From JAPOXR01 sp965116115 (GTDB taxonomy: Bacteria; Pseudomonadota; Alphaproteobacteria; Rhodobacterales; Rhodobacteraceae), in NCBI GenBank assembly GCA_965116115.1, contig OZ220486.1:434001-498000 (forward strand): a stretch of 64,000 nt of DNA, read 5' to 3'. The position numbers and the translations under genes are program-made. Below the pieces are notes generated by a model. The model was given only the letters and a program-made list of their open reading frames with translations, had not been told where the DNA came from and searched no databases. Shown one piece after another: positions 55,122 to 63,642 of the stretch. Each line of letters begins with the position of its first letter. The first letter of the stretch is position 1.

Positions 55122-55181
55122 AGCCGGTTTCGCGCCGGGGCGGCCGGTCCGGCTGTAGGATCAGCGCAGAAAGGATTGACC

Positions 55182-55958
55182 ATGGAAGCTGCGGACCGGA
55201 AAAGTCCTGTGAAGAACACGGAAAAGACTGCTGTCGAAATTTCCGGCATGAACAAATGGTACGGCAGCTTTCATGTCTTGATCGACATCAATCTGACGGT
55301 TTTCGAAGGTGAGCGGATCGTCATCTGCGGTCCCTCAGGTTCAGGAAAATCGACCTTGATCCGCTGCATCAACCGTCTGGAAGAGCACCAGGAAGGCACC
55401 ATCATTGTTGAGGGCACCGAACTGTCGTCGGATCTGAAAAATATTGACCGGATCCGCTCCGAAGTCGGGATGTGCTTTCAGCATTTCAACCTGTTCCCGC
55501 ATCTGACGATTCTGGAAAACTGCACTTTGGCTCCGATCTGGGTGAGGAAAACGCCGCGGCGGGAAGCCGAAGAAACGGCGATGTCTTTCCTGGAAAAGGT
55601 GAAAATTCCGGAACAGGCGATGAAATATCCCGGACAGCTGTCCGGCGGCCAGCAGCAGCGGGTGGCGATTGCCCGGTCGCTCTGCATGCGTCCGCGTATT
55701 ATGCTGTTTGACGAACCGACTTCGGCGCTTGATCCGGAAATGATCAAGGAAGTTCTCGACACAATGATCGAACTCGCCGAAGAAGGCATGACGATGCTGT
55801 GCGTCACCCATGAAATGGGATTCGCGCGGCAAGTCGCGGACCGCGTCATCTTCATGGACGAAGGTCAGATCGTGGAACAGAATGAACCCGAAGAGTTTTT
55901 CAGCAACCCCCGGAACGACCGCACGAAACTTTTCCTGAGTCAGATTCTCGGACATTGA
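55182..55958 (+). CDS. aapP: General L-amino-acid ABC ATPase AapP
   Basis: 258 residues. Walker A GPSGSGKSTLIRCINRLEEH, Q-loop CFQHFNLFPHLTILENC, signature LSGGQQQRVAIARSLCMRP, Walker B MLFDEPTSALDPEM and switch VTHEMGFARQVADRVIFMDE are all intact and of the polar amino acid (HisP/GlnQ) type. ATG 55182 is preferred; it gives the family's short N-terminal extension. A small hairpin (GCCGGAA...TTCCGGC near 55971) follows the stop. Confidence 0.94.
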   Translation: MEAADRKSPVKNTEKTAVEISGMNKWYGSFHVLIDINLTVFEGERIVICGPSGSGKSTLIRCINRLEEHQEGTIIVEGTELSSDLKNIDRIRSEVGMCFQHFNLFPHLTILENCTLAPIWVRKTPRREAEETAMSFLEKVKIPEQAMKYPGQLSGGQQQRVAIARSLCMRPRIMLFDEPTSALDPEMIKEVLDTMIELAEEGMTMLCVTHEMGFARQVADRVIFMDEGQIVEQNEPEEFFSNPRNDRTKLFLSQILGH

Positions 55959-56052
55959 CGTTCAACGGCGCCGGAACTTCCGGCTGAAATGCGAGACGGG
56001 CCGGAAAGTTCGGGATTCTGACCGTCCGCCCGCTTCGCTGCAGGGAATCGGC

Positions 56053-56562
56053 TTAAAGATGGTCCCGGGGAACCGTGAAGGCGACAAGCCGGCCGGAATT
56101 CAGGCGGACGCCGCGCCAGTTCCTTGCGGGAAAGACGCACACGGTGACAGCAGCAGTCGGATAGCGGGAAAATTCTTCGCGGTCCGGCGCCCGCTCGACC
56201 GCCGATGCGGCGAATTCGCCGATGCCCGGATTGTGGCCGATGACCAGCACCGGGGACAGTTCACTGCGTCGCACTGTCATCCAGATCCGGTTTCCGCCGG
56301 CATGGTATAGTTCAGGAATGAACCGGACATCGCCGGGCTCCTGAAGAAGCGGACGCATAAAGTCCCAAGTCTGGCGGGTGCGCGCAGCGGTCGAGCATAG
56401 AACGGCCGCCGGTTGATGATCCTTCTCAGCCAGCCATTTTCCGATTGCCGCGGCTGCGCGTTCGCCTCGGGGAGCCAAAGGGCGGTCATGGTCACGGCAG
56501 GCCGGCTGATTCCAGCTTGATTTGGCATGCCGCATGATTATCAGTTTGGGAATTATATGCAT
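56053..56562 (-). CDS. SixA-type histidine phosphatase
   Basis: About 169 residues on the minus strand. LIIMRHAKSSW holds the catalytic RHG/RHA motif with His12; LSPVLVIGHNPGIGEFA holds the second His. Text such as HDRPLAPRGERAAAAIGKWL is typical of SixA/phosphoglycerate-mutase-like phosphatases acting on phosphohistidine proteins or small phosphates. The ATG at 56562 overlaps TTTGGGAATTATATGC, which also forms the ends of the short element at 61.0-61.2 kb. The start may therefore lie within an old element end; the internal ATG at 56535 (MRHAKSSW) is the shortest alternative. Confidence 0.85.
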   Translation of the reverse strand: MHIIPKLIIMRHAKSSWNQPACRDHDRPLAPRGERAAAAIGKWLAEKDHQPAAVLCSTAARTRQTWDFMRPLLQEPGDVRFIPELYHAGGNRIWMTVRRSELSPVLVIGHNPGIGEFAASAVERAPDREEFSRYPTAAVTVCVFPARNWRGVRLNSGRLVAFTVPRDHL

Positions 56563-56694
56563 GATTGTGCAGCTGTATATCGTTCCATGTCCTTCCCCGG
56601 CAACCCGGCTGCATATGAAAGCAAAACGTAACCGGTCCGGCACCTTTTCGCCTGACGTCATGACGCCTGTTTATCGAATCCCTGGATAACGAAT

Positions 56695-57260
56695 AACAAC
56701 GGGCAGAGCGGCGCAAGACGCGGACCAACAGGACGTGGGATTGATCATTTATCAGGGGAAGCAGGTCCGATAACAAGCGGCATTCGGCGGTATCCCGGGA
56801 CAGGCCGCCGATCCGGCCTTTAGACGTTGCGGTCTTGAGGCGAGACTTGCCGAGGCTGTTGCTGAGCGTGATGCTGCTTTCGCCGAAAGAGACGAAGCCG
56901 GCGCGGTGGCTGTGGCTCTCACGTCTTTACGGGATCGCGTCTCCGAGCTTGAGCGGCGGCTTGTACAGCCGCGACAGTCATAAGCCGCCGTCGAGCGACG
57001 GGCTTCCAGGCCGGGGCGGGCAGCTAGGTCATTAGGAAACGGTGATGCGCCGCGCCGAGACCCCGGACATCCCGCCGTCGTGCTCGAGACCGTCCGCAAG
57101 CAGGGACAGCCCGCCCTTGACGCGCTTCGGACGGAGCCGGCGGATCTGAACCTCCGACCGGCCGATTCTTGAGGGAACTCCGCTCCTGAAGCCCGTGCTT
57201 CCAACAGATGTTTCAATGACTGCCAGCGGTGAATGATCCCGTCTCCCGAAACGTTTGCCG
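56695..57260 (+). pseudogene. IS66-family relic, internally deleted (copy 3)
   Basis: The left part matches the start of IS66 copies 1 and 2 (GCGGCGCAAGACGCGGA, then codons for RLAEAVAERDA-like text and SHKPPSSDG). A jump near 57070 leads straight to the 3' end (KQGWNVLDALRADPAEL-like text, then GAACTCCGCTCCTGAA). Most of the catalytic domain is gone and many frames are broken. A MITE copy starts at its right edge. Confidence 0.75.
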
Positions 57261-57265
57261 GATGC

Positions 57266-57395
57266 CTAGTGGTCTGACACAGCAGAATTGACGGCAAAAC
57301 AGGTTGAGAGAAGAAACCGAAAACAACAAGCTCGATATACTGGAACGTCTACTTCACTATTTCCATTCATCAATATAACAATGTCGAACTACTAG
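57266..57395 (-). mobile_element. MITE copy 2, upstream of the toxin-antitoxin genes
   Basis: Inverted relative of the element in herA, with CTAG at both ends, the same interior and ends TAGTGGTCTGACAC and TAGTAGTTCGACAT. It separates the IS66 relic from the toxin-antitoxin promoter. Confidence 0.85.
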
Positions 57396-57466
57396 CCAAC
57401 ACTTTTCGTGCAGACACAAGCTATGTGGCGCACTATGTTTTTATACTGTCTGCAATATCTTATTTT

Positions 57467-57495
57467 TTGATAGTATTACGGCATTGCCGTATATA
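57467..57495 (+). promoter_or_regulatory. Toxin-antitoxin promoter with overlapping palindromic operator
   Basis: TTGATA (57467-57472) and TATATA (57490-57495) are 17 bp apart, a near-ideal sigma-70 promoter. The palindrome TACGGCATTGCCGTA at 57477-57491 fills the spacer and touches the -10, where an HTH antitoxin would block polymerase. The expected start point falls at or next to the toxin ATG at 57502. Confidence 0.75.
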
Positions 57496-57501
57496 TAGAA
57501 C

Positions 57502-57876
57502 ATGCGCACAGTGACTTGGACAGCAGCTTTTTTGACGCAGGCAAAGCGTCACGGGCTCTCTGAAGAAGAGATGGAAAGCATCGTGAATACGCTCGCCGAA
57601 GATCCGTTGGTCGGTGACATTATGCCGGGTACTGGCGGTGCGCGAAAGTTGCGCCATCCGGATCGTGGCGGTGGAAAGAGCGGTGGTTACCGAACCATCC
57701 ACTATTTCGGCGGTGGTGACGTGCCTGTCTTTCTTTTGTCTGTTTACGGTAAGGGCGTAAAAGCGAACCTGACCAAAGCAGAGAAGAATGAGTTGGCTAG
57801 GCTGCTGCCGAAGATCGCAGATGCTTACCGCACAAATACAAAGCTTTTGGCGAACAAGTTGCGCGGAAAGAAGTGA
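57502..57876 (+). CDS. RelE/HigB-type toxin
   Basis: 124 residues of the RelE-like HigB group (PF06296 type). KLRHPDRGGGKSGGYRTIHY is the core with the conserved Arg/Tyr, and VPVFLLSVYGKGVKANLTKA the following strand and helix. Such toxins cut mRNA on the ribosome. The gene precedes its antitoxin, as in higBA and unlike most pairs. No ribosome site is visible before the ATG, and the promoter spacing suggests a leaderless message. Confidence 0.85.
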   Translation: MRTVTWTAAFLTQAKRHGLSEEEMESIVNTLAEDPLVGDIMPGTGGARKLRHPDRGGGKSGGYRTIHYFGGGDVPVFLLSVYGKGVKANLTKAEKNELARLLPKIADAYRTNTKLLANKLRGKK

Positions 57877-57887
57877 AGGAGACTGAT

Positions 57888-58175
57888 ATGAGTTTCGGTA
57901 AAGAACTGATCCAAAGTGCGGAAGAAGCCCTTGCTATCGCAAAGGGCGAAATAGAACCTGCCGGTGTGTTCATTCCTGAAACGGTGGATGTAGCGGCGAT
58001 CCGTAAGAAACAGAGACTTTCTCAGGCGGCATTTGCCGAACGGTACGGCCTGCCGGTTGCAACTTTGCGCGATTGGGAACAAGAGCGGCGTTCACCGGAT
58101 CGGGCCGCAATGGTTCTTCTTGCGCTGATCCAGCGCAATCCAAAGATGGTGGCTGACACTTTGGCTGCGTCCTAG
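57888..58175 (+). CDS. HigA-type HTH antitoxin
   Basis: 95 residues. The N-terminal 45 probably wrap the toxin. The helix-turn-helix is RKKQRLSQAAFAERYGLPVATLRDWEQ, with LRDWEQERRSPDRAA typical of HigA/XRE antitoxins. ATG 57888 follows AAGGAG by five bases, and lies 12 bases after the toxin stop. It is likely to bind the palindrome upstream of the toxin. Confidence 0.87.
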   Translation: MSFGKELIQSAEEALAIAKGEIEPAGVFIPETVDVAAIRKKQRLSQAAFAERYGLPVATLRDWEQERRSPDRAAMVLLALIQRNPKMVADTLAAS

Positions 58176-58437
58176 GGCCTGTTGACAAATGGGGTTGCGC
58201 TTCAGGTAATTCGCTGCCGTAATCGTTTTAATCGGAACTTCTCCTTGAGGCGGTGCTCCAGCGTATCCGGACAGGTGCGCCTCAGCGCGGCCTTCCGCCG
58301 CGTTTTGGCAGGCCGCACAGCGTGTGCAAGTGGTTCCGCCGGCAATCGCTTCCGAGTGTTTTTAGGCGTGTTTTCAATGTGTTATTCGAGGCGTTCGACT
58401 TCGAATACATATTCATTGACGGTTCTATAGTGAAGTA
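58173..58437 (+). mobile_element. IS5-family fragment (5' part, plus orientation)
   Basis: GGCCTGTTGACAAATGGGG and the next 50 bp match the transposase-start end of the IS5 copy at 58.5 kb. After an internal deletion it encodes LQRIRTGAPQRGLPPRFGR, RRVFNVLFEAFDFEYIF and IDGSI, then stops. It lies head-on to the fuller copy and begins within the stop region of the antitoxin gene. Confidence 0.75.
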
Positions 58438-58528
58438 GAAGCGGCGGCGGGCATATAACGAGGTTAACGCTTCCGGTTGCTGCTCCTAATCCGCCTTTGC
58501 CATCAATTCTGCCATGTTCGACTACTAG
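58437..58528 (+). mobile_element. MITE-related relic
   Basis: Begins ATAGTGAAGTAGA and ends CATCAATTCTGCCATGTTCGACTACTAG-type text, both shared with the MITE in herA, but the middle differs and the left end is missing. The next IS5 copy starts at its CTAG. Confidence 0.6.
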
Positions 58529-59404
58529 GGCCTGTGGACAGTCATTTTGCCGCGATCAGACCGGCGGCTGGATAAATCGCCGCCGCGAAGCCGGTATCGG
58601 TCTTGTCATACCGCGTCGCGATCGCGCGGAACTCCTTGATTTTCGCAAAGAAATTCTCGATCTGATGCCGCTGGCCATACATATCGCGGTCGTAATCCCG
58701 AATCTGCCGCCGGTTCTTTTTCGGGGGAATCACCGCCTCGGTGCCGCGCTCCTCAAGCTCCTTCAGCAGCCGGTCCGCGTCGAACGCCCGGTCGGCTGTC
58801 AAAGCCCCGAAGGACAGGCCCGCTGTAACCCGCGGCGTCCCGACGAGATCATGCTTCTGACCGGGAAGAATCACGAACTTCACCAAGTAACCGAGCGCGT
58901 CCGTGACCGCGACGATTTTGCTGGTCAGACCGCCCCGGGAACGCCCGATCCCCTGTCGGCAGGGCCCCCTTTTTTCGCCCCCGAAGCCTTCTGATGCGCC
59001 TGCACGACAGAACCGTCAATGAATATGTATTCGAAGTCGAACGCCTCGGATAACGCATTGAAAACACGTTCAAAAACACCCGAAAGCGGCTGGCGGCGAA
59101 ACCGCCTGTACACGCTGTGCTACTTGCCGAACCGCGGCGGAAGATCGCGCTGAGGCGCACCCGTCCGGATCCGCCATAGCACCGCCTCAACGAAAAGCCG
59201 GTTGTCCGCCGCGGTGACGCCGGGGTCGGTCGGTTTGCCGGGAAGCAGCGGTTCGATCCGCTGCCGCATTCTATCAGTCAGCATGGTTCTGTCAGGGTTC
59301 ATTCATCTCTCTGCCCGTCTTGCCTGCGGCGCCGCTCCGGCGCTCGTTAAGATGATCTGGCAGCGAATCGCCCGAAGCGCAACCCGATTTGTCCACAGGC
59401 CTTA
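58528..59404 (-). mobile_element. IS5-family element, full-length copy
   Basis: Bounded by inverted repeats GGCCTGTGGACA at both ends, about 876 bp. It is the uninterrupted relative of the copy at 24.4 kb and shows where the 283-bp element inserted there. Its transposase carries a nonsense codon. Confidence 0.85.
58542..59302 (-). pseudogene. IS5-family transposase with nonsense codon and frame change
   Basis: The minus strand encodes MLTDRMRQRIEPLLPGKPTD, VTAADNRLFVEAVLWRIRTG and LPPRFGK, then TAG where the 24.4-kb copy has TGG (Trp). It continues with VYRRFRRQPLSGVFERVFNA and DFEYIFIDGSVVQAHQKASG. The catalytic rest (GIGRSRGGLTSKIVAVTDAL, ADRAFDADRLLKELEERG, HQIENFFAKIKEFRAIATRY) is in another frame after a GCGAAAAAAGGGGG-type run. 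That frame change may be programmed, but the stop codon makes the copy inactive on its own. Confidence 0.8.
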
Positions 59405-59416
59405 GGATGGACACAC

Positions 59417-60872
59417 ATTTTGCGGGGGATGTCCCACTTGATGTTGAATTTGATATGGGCGGTGTTGCCTCTCCCTCGAGAATCAGCTCGGGGATTTTTT
59501 GAAGAAAAGGAAGCAACACCATGAAAACCGTTAGCACATTCCCCGGCGCCTCCGCCAGCGCTCCGAACATCAACGCGCTCGTCGAAGAGGCGTACGAAGA
59601 CGTGACCGAGAGTTTCGAGAAATTCTGTCTGACGACGGGCATCGCGTATCTGCGGCAGATGATGGACGAGGACGCCGAACGGCTGGCCGGGAAACGTCAC
59701 AGTCATTCTCCCGACAAGCCGGGGCACCGCTGGGGACATACGCGTTCCCAGGTCGGGTTTCACGGCGGCAAGGTCGGCATCAACCGTCCGCGTCTCCGCT
59801 GCAAGGCTGCGGGCAAGGAGATGTCTCTGCCGAGCTGGTAAGAAATCTCCGCGGACGGCTATCTCGACCGACAGTCGGTGAACCTGATGACCGCGAACGC
59901 AGCGACCCGCAAGTTCCGCCGGGCGGTGAGGATTCCGGGGGCCGGGGTTCCCTGCGGGGCGGGCTGCGGGCTGTCGAAATCAGCCGTGTCCCGCCGGTTC
60001 AAGGCGTTGACGCAGGCGAAATTTGATGAATGGATGACTTCCGATCTGTCGGAGCTTGATCTCGTCGCGGTTCAGATCGACGGGCTGCATATGAGCGACC
60101 GCCTGCTGATGATCGGGGCCGTCGGCATTGACGCGTCCGGGCGTAAGCGCCCCCCAGTCGTCATCGAGGGCGCGACGGAGAACGCCGCGACCGTGCAGGC
60201 TCTGCTTGATGATCTGATCGGGCGCGGGCTTGATCCGAAGGGCTGTTATCTGTTCATCGTCGACGGAGCCGGGGCGCTCAGCAAGGCGATCCGGCGCACT
60301 TTCGGCTCGGACATCCCTATCCAGCGCTGTCAGGTTCACAAGGGCCGCAACATCATCGACCGTCTCGCCGTGAAGCATCACGCCGGCGTGCGGCGGACGC
60401 TCAGGCAAGCCTGGGAACTTGATGACGCCGACAAGGCCGAGCGGCTGATGCGCAGCCTGGCTCAGCGGTTCGAACAGGAGGCTCCGGATGTCTCCCGGTC
60501 GATACTTGAAGGCCTGGACGAGGTCCTGACCGTCTCCCGGCTCGGCCTGCCGTTAGAGCTGCGGCGGTCGCTGGCGAGCACGAACATCATCGAATCGATG
60601 AACAGCACGGTCCGGCAGGTCTGCCGCAACGTGAAGCGCTGGAGGAACGCCGGGATGGCTTTGAGACAGCCCGCTGCCGGCATGATGGAGGCCGAGAAGG
60701 GTTTCCGCCGCATCAAGGCGTACAGGCAGCTGCCCGTTCTCAAACAGGCTCTCATCGAACATCGTCGAAAGGATCGGCTTGACCGGCTCAAGGAAGCCGC
60801 GTAGATAGCCGACAGGCAGCATCGCTCCTGCGGGTTTCAACACCAAGCGGGACATTCCCCATTTTGCTCACG
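59417..60872 (+). mobile_element. IS256-family element
   Basis: Inverted ends share GATGTCCCACTTGATGTTGAA (left) with AATGTCCCGCTTGGTGTTGAA (right, reverse complement). The element holds one transposase gene broken by a stop. A fragment of a relative lies at 13.3 kb. Confidence 0.8.
59521..60804 (+). pseudogene. IS256-family transposase with one in-frame stop
   Basis: The reading starts SAPNINALVEEAYEDVTESF and runs to EMSLPSW, where TAA (59839-59841) interrupts it. It resumes in the same frame as EISADGYLDRQSVNLMTANA and continues to the end. The catalytic part is complete: VAVQIDGLHMSDRLLMIGAV (D), CYLFIVDGAGALSKAI (D), RCQVHKGRNIID and STNIIESMNSTVRQVCRNVK (E). The stop is the only defect, about 427 codons in all. 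Ordinary nonsense mutation is likeliest. Confidence 0.88.
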
Positions 60873-60999
60873 GGCGAATACAGATGGCGAAATCTGCGCA
60901 CTTAAGCCCTTAGCCAATTATTCCGCTCCCAGACGTAAACGACCCCGGTTGTGATGTTGTGATTGCCCGTTCAGGCTGGAATCAGCGTGAATCTGCTCA

Positions 61000-61231
61000 A
61001 GACAGAAAAATTTGGGAATTATATACTTAACTCCACCGCGGGCAGTTCCTTCAGGCATCGCATCACTTACAAGGAACTGGCTGCATGACCGGGCCGCTTC
61101 CGAAAGAACCGGACGCGATTGCAGACCGCGTTCTTTCCTGCAGGCCACGCCAGACGGCGATGTCGAGGACGCGTTTCTTGATTAAATGAAAGGGGAGTCA
61201 AGCATATAATTCCCAAATTTTCTGTCCCCTG
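61000..61231. mobile_element. About 230-bp inverted-repeat element
   Basis: GACAGAAAAATTTGGGAATT at 61000 and its inverted counterpart ending near 61231 form arms of about 35 bp that continue ATATRCTTRACTCC. No open frame is shared with known transposases. TTTGGGAATTATATGC also occurs at the start of the SixA gene. The arms contain TTGACT- and TATAAT-like text, so an inserted copy could carry promoter activity. Confidence 0.65.
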
Positions 61232-61304
61232 AAAGTCATCAATCACTATTTGAATTCAATTGGTTATAGGTATTCTGACATGCACTATATAATTTCTGTC
61301 AGTT

Positions 61305-61973
61305 TCAAGAAGTGCTCCTCTGGCGCAGCAGCGCCTCTTGGTGAAAGCGTGACTGCGCCTCGGATCGGGGAAAACGGGCGCTGACCGGACAGGCGCGCCG
61401 CACCGCGCAGCCCCGCATAAGGCAGTCTTCTCCGTCCGCGCTGCCGATATGGACGATGCAGGCGTCGCTGTCGAAGCGGTTTTCGTCCAAGGCGCCGACC
61501 GGACAGCAGCCGACGCACGGGCGGCCGGCGCATGTCGCGCACGGCGGCTGCGGCGGCGTTTCCGGCAAATCCATGCGCGCCGGAACGGCAAGCGCGCCGC
61601 GGAACGAGACCAGCAGCCCGGCCGTGTCATGGACCAGCAACTCTACGGGCGAGACCCAGCATCGGCCGGTGCGGATCGCCCAGCTGTAAAACGGCAGCCA
61701 CGGCGGCCCGCCGAAGGGAAACATGGCCTGTGAACCGGAGGCCGCGGCAATTCCGCTGATAGTCCGCTCAGACCACCGGTTTAGCGGATCAGGCATGCCG
61801 TCTGAGAATTCGTCAGAGGATGTCACATGCCGCCAAAATCCGGGTTCCAGCGGCCCCAGCATGAGCACGGTCTTTGTGCCGGGCGGCACGGGGTCATCCC
61901 CGACGGGATGAAAACCGCCGTATATCTGAAGACGGTGAAGAGCGGCGGCCCGGTCGATGTCGGAATATTTCAT
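61305..61973 (-). CDS. Ferredoxin-like 4Fe-4S protein
   Basis: 222 residues, probably cytosolic. The last third holds two cysteine groups: CATCAGRPCVGCCPVGAL, and DACIVHI followed by DCLMRGCAVRRACPVS. These fit two 4Fe-4S clusters, as in the C-terminal part of QueG-like proteins. The N-terminal 130 residues (TKTVLMLGPLEPGFWRHVTS, NRWSERTISGIAAASGSQAM) match alphaproteobacterial ferredoxins of unknown partner. It lies seven bases after argB on the same strand, so it is probably in one operon with yidC-engB-argB. Confidence 0.82.
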   Translation of the reverse strand: MKYSDIDRAAALHRLQIYGGFHPVGDDPVPPGTKTVLMLGPLEPGFWRHVTSSDEFSDGMPDPLNRWSERTISGIAAASGSQAMFPFGGPPWLPFYSWAIRTGRCWVSPVELLVHDTAGLLVSFRGALAVPARMDLPETPPQPPCATCAGRPCVGCCPVGALDENRFDSDACIVHIGSADGEDCLMRGCAVRRACPVSARFPRSEAQSRFHQEALLRQRSTS

Positions 61974-61980
61974 GCGCCGG

Positions 61981-62844
61981 TCAGGCCCGGATGAGGCTGC
62001 CTGCTCCGTGATCGGTGAACAGTTCCAGAAGGACCGCGTTCGGAACCGTTCCGTTCAGTATGACGGCAGCCCGTACGCCGCTGTGGACCGCGGTGACAGC
62101 CGTTTCGGTCTTGGGGAGCATGCCGCCTTTCAGGGTTCCCGCTGATTCAAGCTGTTCAATGTCGTTCGGCGAGAGTTGGGTCAGAAGACTGCCGCTCGCA
62201 TCCAGCACGCCGTCCACATCGGTCAGGAGCAGCAGCCTGTCGGCTTTGAGCGATGCCGCGATTGCGCCGGCAGCGGTGTCGCCGTTCACATTGAGCGTCA
62301 TACCGTCCTTGCCGACCCCCAGCGGCGCCACGACAGGCACAAGATTGCTCGCCGACAGCACATTCAGGACTTCCGGGTTCACTTCAGCCGGCGCGCCGAC
62401 AAAGCCCAGTTCCGGAGATGCCCTGTCACAGACCATGAGCCTGTCGTCTTTGCCGGAAATGCCCACTGCCCTTCCGCCCTGGTCATTGATCGCCTGCACG
62501 ATTCTCTTGTTGATGGATCCTGAAAGCACCATTTCGACAATTTCAACCGTGCGCCGATCGGACACCCGTTTGCCGCTGATGAACTTCGCGGCCACGCCCA
62601 TGCTGGAGAGCACTTCGCTGATCATCGGACCGCCGCCGTGCACCACTACCGGATTCACGCCGACCTGTTTCATCAGGGCGACATCCCGGGCGAACGACTG
62701 CAGCATGGCATCATCGCCGATCGCGCTGCCGCCGATTTTCAGCACGACAGTCGCGGAGTCGTAACGCTGCAGGTACGGCAGGGCTTCGGACAGCGTCCGG
62801 GCCGTTTCAGTCCAGTTCCCGCTCATTGCCGGTCGCTTGAGCAT
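61981..62844 (-). CDS. argB: Acetylglutamate kinase
   Basis: 287 residues, second enzyme of arginine synthesis, phosphorylating N-acetyl-L-glutamate in the cytosol. VVLKIGGSAIGDD carries the ATP-binding Lys-Gly-Gly, PVVVHGGGPMISEVLSSMG the substrate loop, and LNVNGDTAAGAIAASLKADR and LLLTDVDGVLD the nucleotide part. KGGMLPKTETAVTAVHSGV matches the Lys-containing end. The start could be 62844 or the ATG at 62826. Its place after engB is a conserved alphaproteobacterial arrangement. Confidence 0.95.
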   Translation of the reverse strand: MLKRPAMSGNWTETARTLSEALPYLQRYDSATVVLKIGGSAIGDDAMLQSFARDVALMKQVGVNPVVVHGGGPMISEVLSSMGVAAKFISGKRVSDRRTVEIVEMVLSGSINKRIVQAINDQGGRAVGISGKDDRLMVCDRASPELGFVGAPAEVNPEVLNVLSASNLVPVVAPLGVGKDGMTLNVNGDTAAGAIAASLKADRLLLLTDVDGVLDASGSLLTQLSPNDIEQLESAGTLKGGMLPKTETAVTAVHSGVRAAVILNGTVPNAVLLELFTDHGAGSLIRA

Positions 62845-62937
62845 CGCATTTGCCGATCCATGTCTTGTCTTCCGCCCGTCGGGCGGCTCTGGCGCCGGGG
62901 GACTGTAACCCGTTCGCGGCGGAGATGCACGGTCCGG

Positions 62938-63588
62938 TCAGTTTATGCCGGCGATCCGGCAGCGAAGCGCGTCAATGCCTTCGCCGGTGACAGCAGATGT
63001 GGCGATGGCTTCGGGGAAGGAAGCGGGGTGGGACGCGAGCGAAGCGCGGACCGCTTCTTTCGCCGCCGCGAGATCCGTGCTCTTGACTTTGTCAATTTTG
63101 GTCACGACGATCTGGAACGCTACGCCGGCCCGGTCAAGGCGGTTCATGAACAGCTCGTCGATCGTCATCGGGCCTCTGCGTCCGTCGATCAGGATGAAAA
63201 CGCGTCTCAGCGTCGGCCGCCCGGTGATGTAATCTTCGATCAGCCCGGCGGCGCGGGCCGCTAGGCTCTTGGATATGCGGGCATATCCGTAGCCGGGCAG
63301 ATCGGCCAGATAATGGCGGTCTCCGACAGCGAAGAGATTGATTTCCCGTGTCCTTCCGGGCGTGTTGGAGGCGCGCGCCAGTTTACGGCGGTTGGCCAGC
63401 GCGTTGACGATTGACGACTTTCCGGCATTCGAGCGGCCGGTGAAACAGACTTCCGGCCTGTCCGCGGGCGGAAGACAGGGAATTGAAGGCGCGCTCAGGA
63501 GAAAGCGGCAGTCATTGATGAAGAGTCCGCGCGCCTTGGCGGCCGCGGCCCGGCCCGGCGCTTTCGCGAATTCCGCTCTCAGTTCCAT
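62938..63588 (-). CDS. engB: Ribosome-biogenesis GTPase EngB/YsxC
   Basis: 216 residues. The G motifs are GRSNAGKSS (G1), DLPGYGYARIS (G3), TKIDK (G4) and SAVTGEG (G5), with the TPGRTREINLF switch. The protein helps 50S subunit assembly and is usually essential. It lies between yidC and argB on the same strand with no breaks. Confidence 0.95.
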   Translation of the reverse strand: MELRAEFAKAPGRAAAAKARGLFINDCRFLLSAPSIPCLPPADRPEVCFTGRSNAGKSSIVNALANRRKLARASNTPGRTREINLFAVGDRHYLADLPGYGYARISKSLAARAAGLIEDYITGRPTLRRVFILIDGRRGPMTIDELFMNRLDRAGVAFQIVVTKIDKVKSTDLAAAKEAVRASLASHPASFPEAIATSAVTGEGIDALRCRIAGIN

Positions 63589-63642
63589 CGGCTGACCGGC
63601 GCGGTTCCCGGCGGCATATCCCGCCTCCGGATTCCCGTCCCG

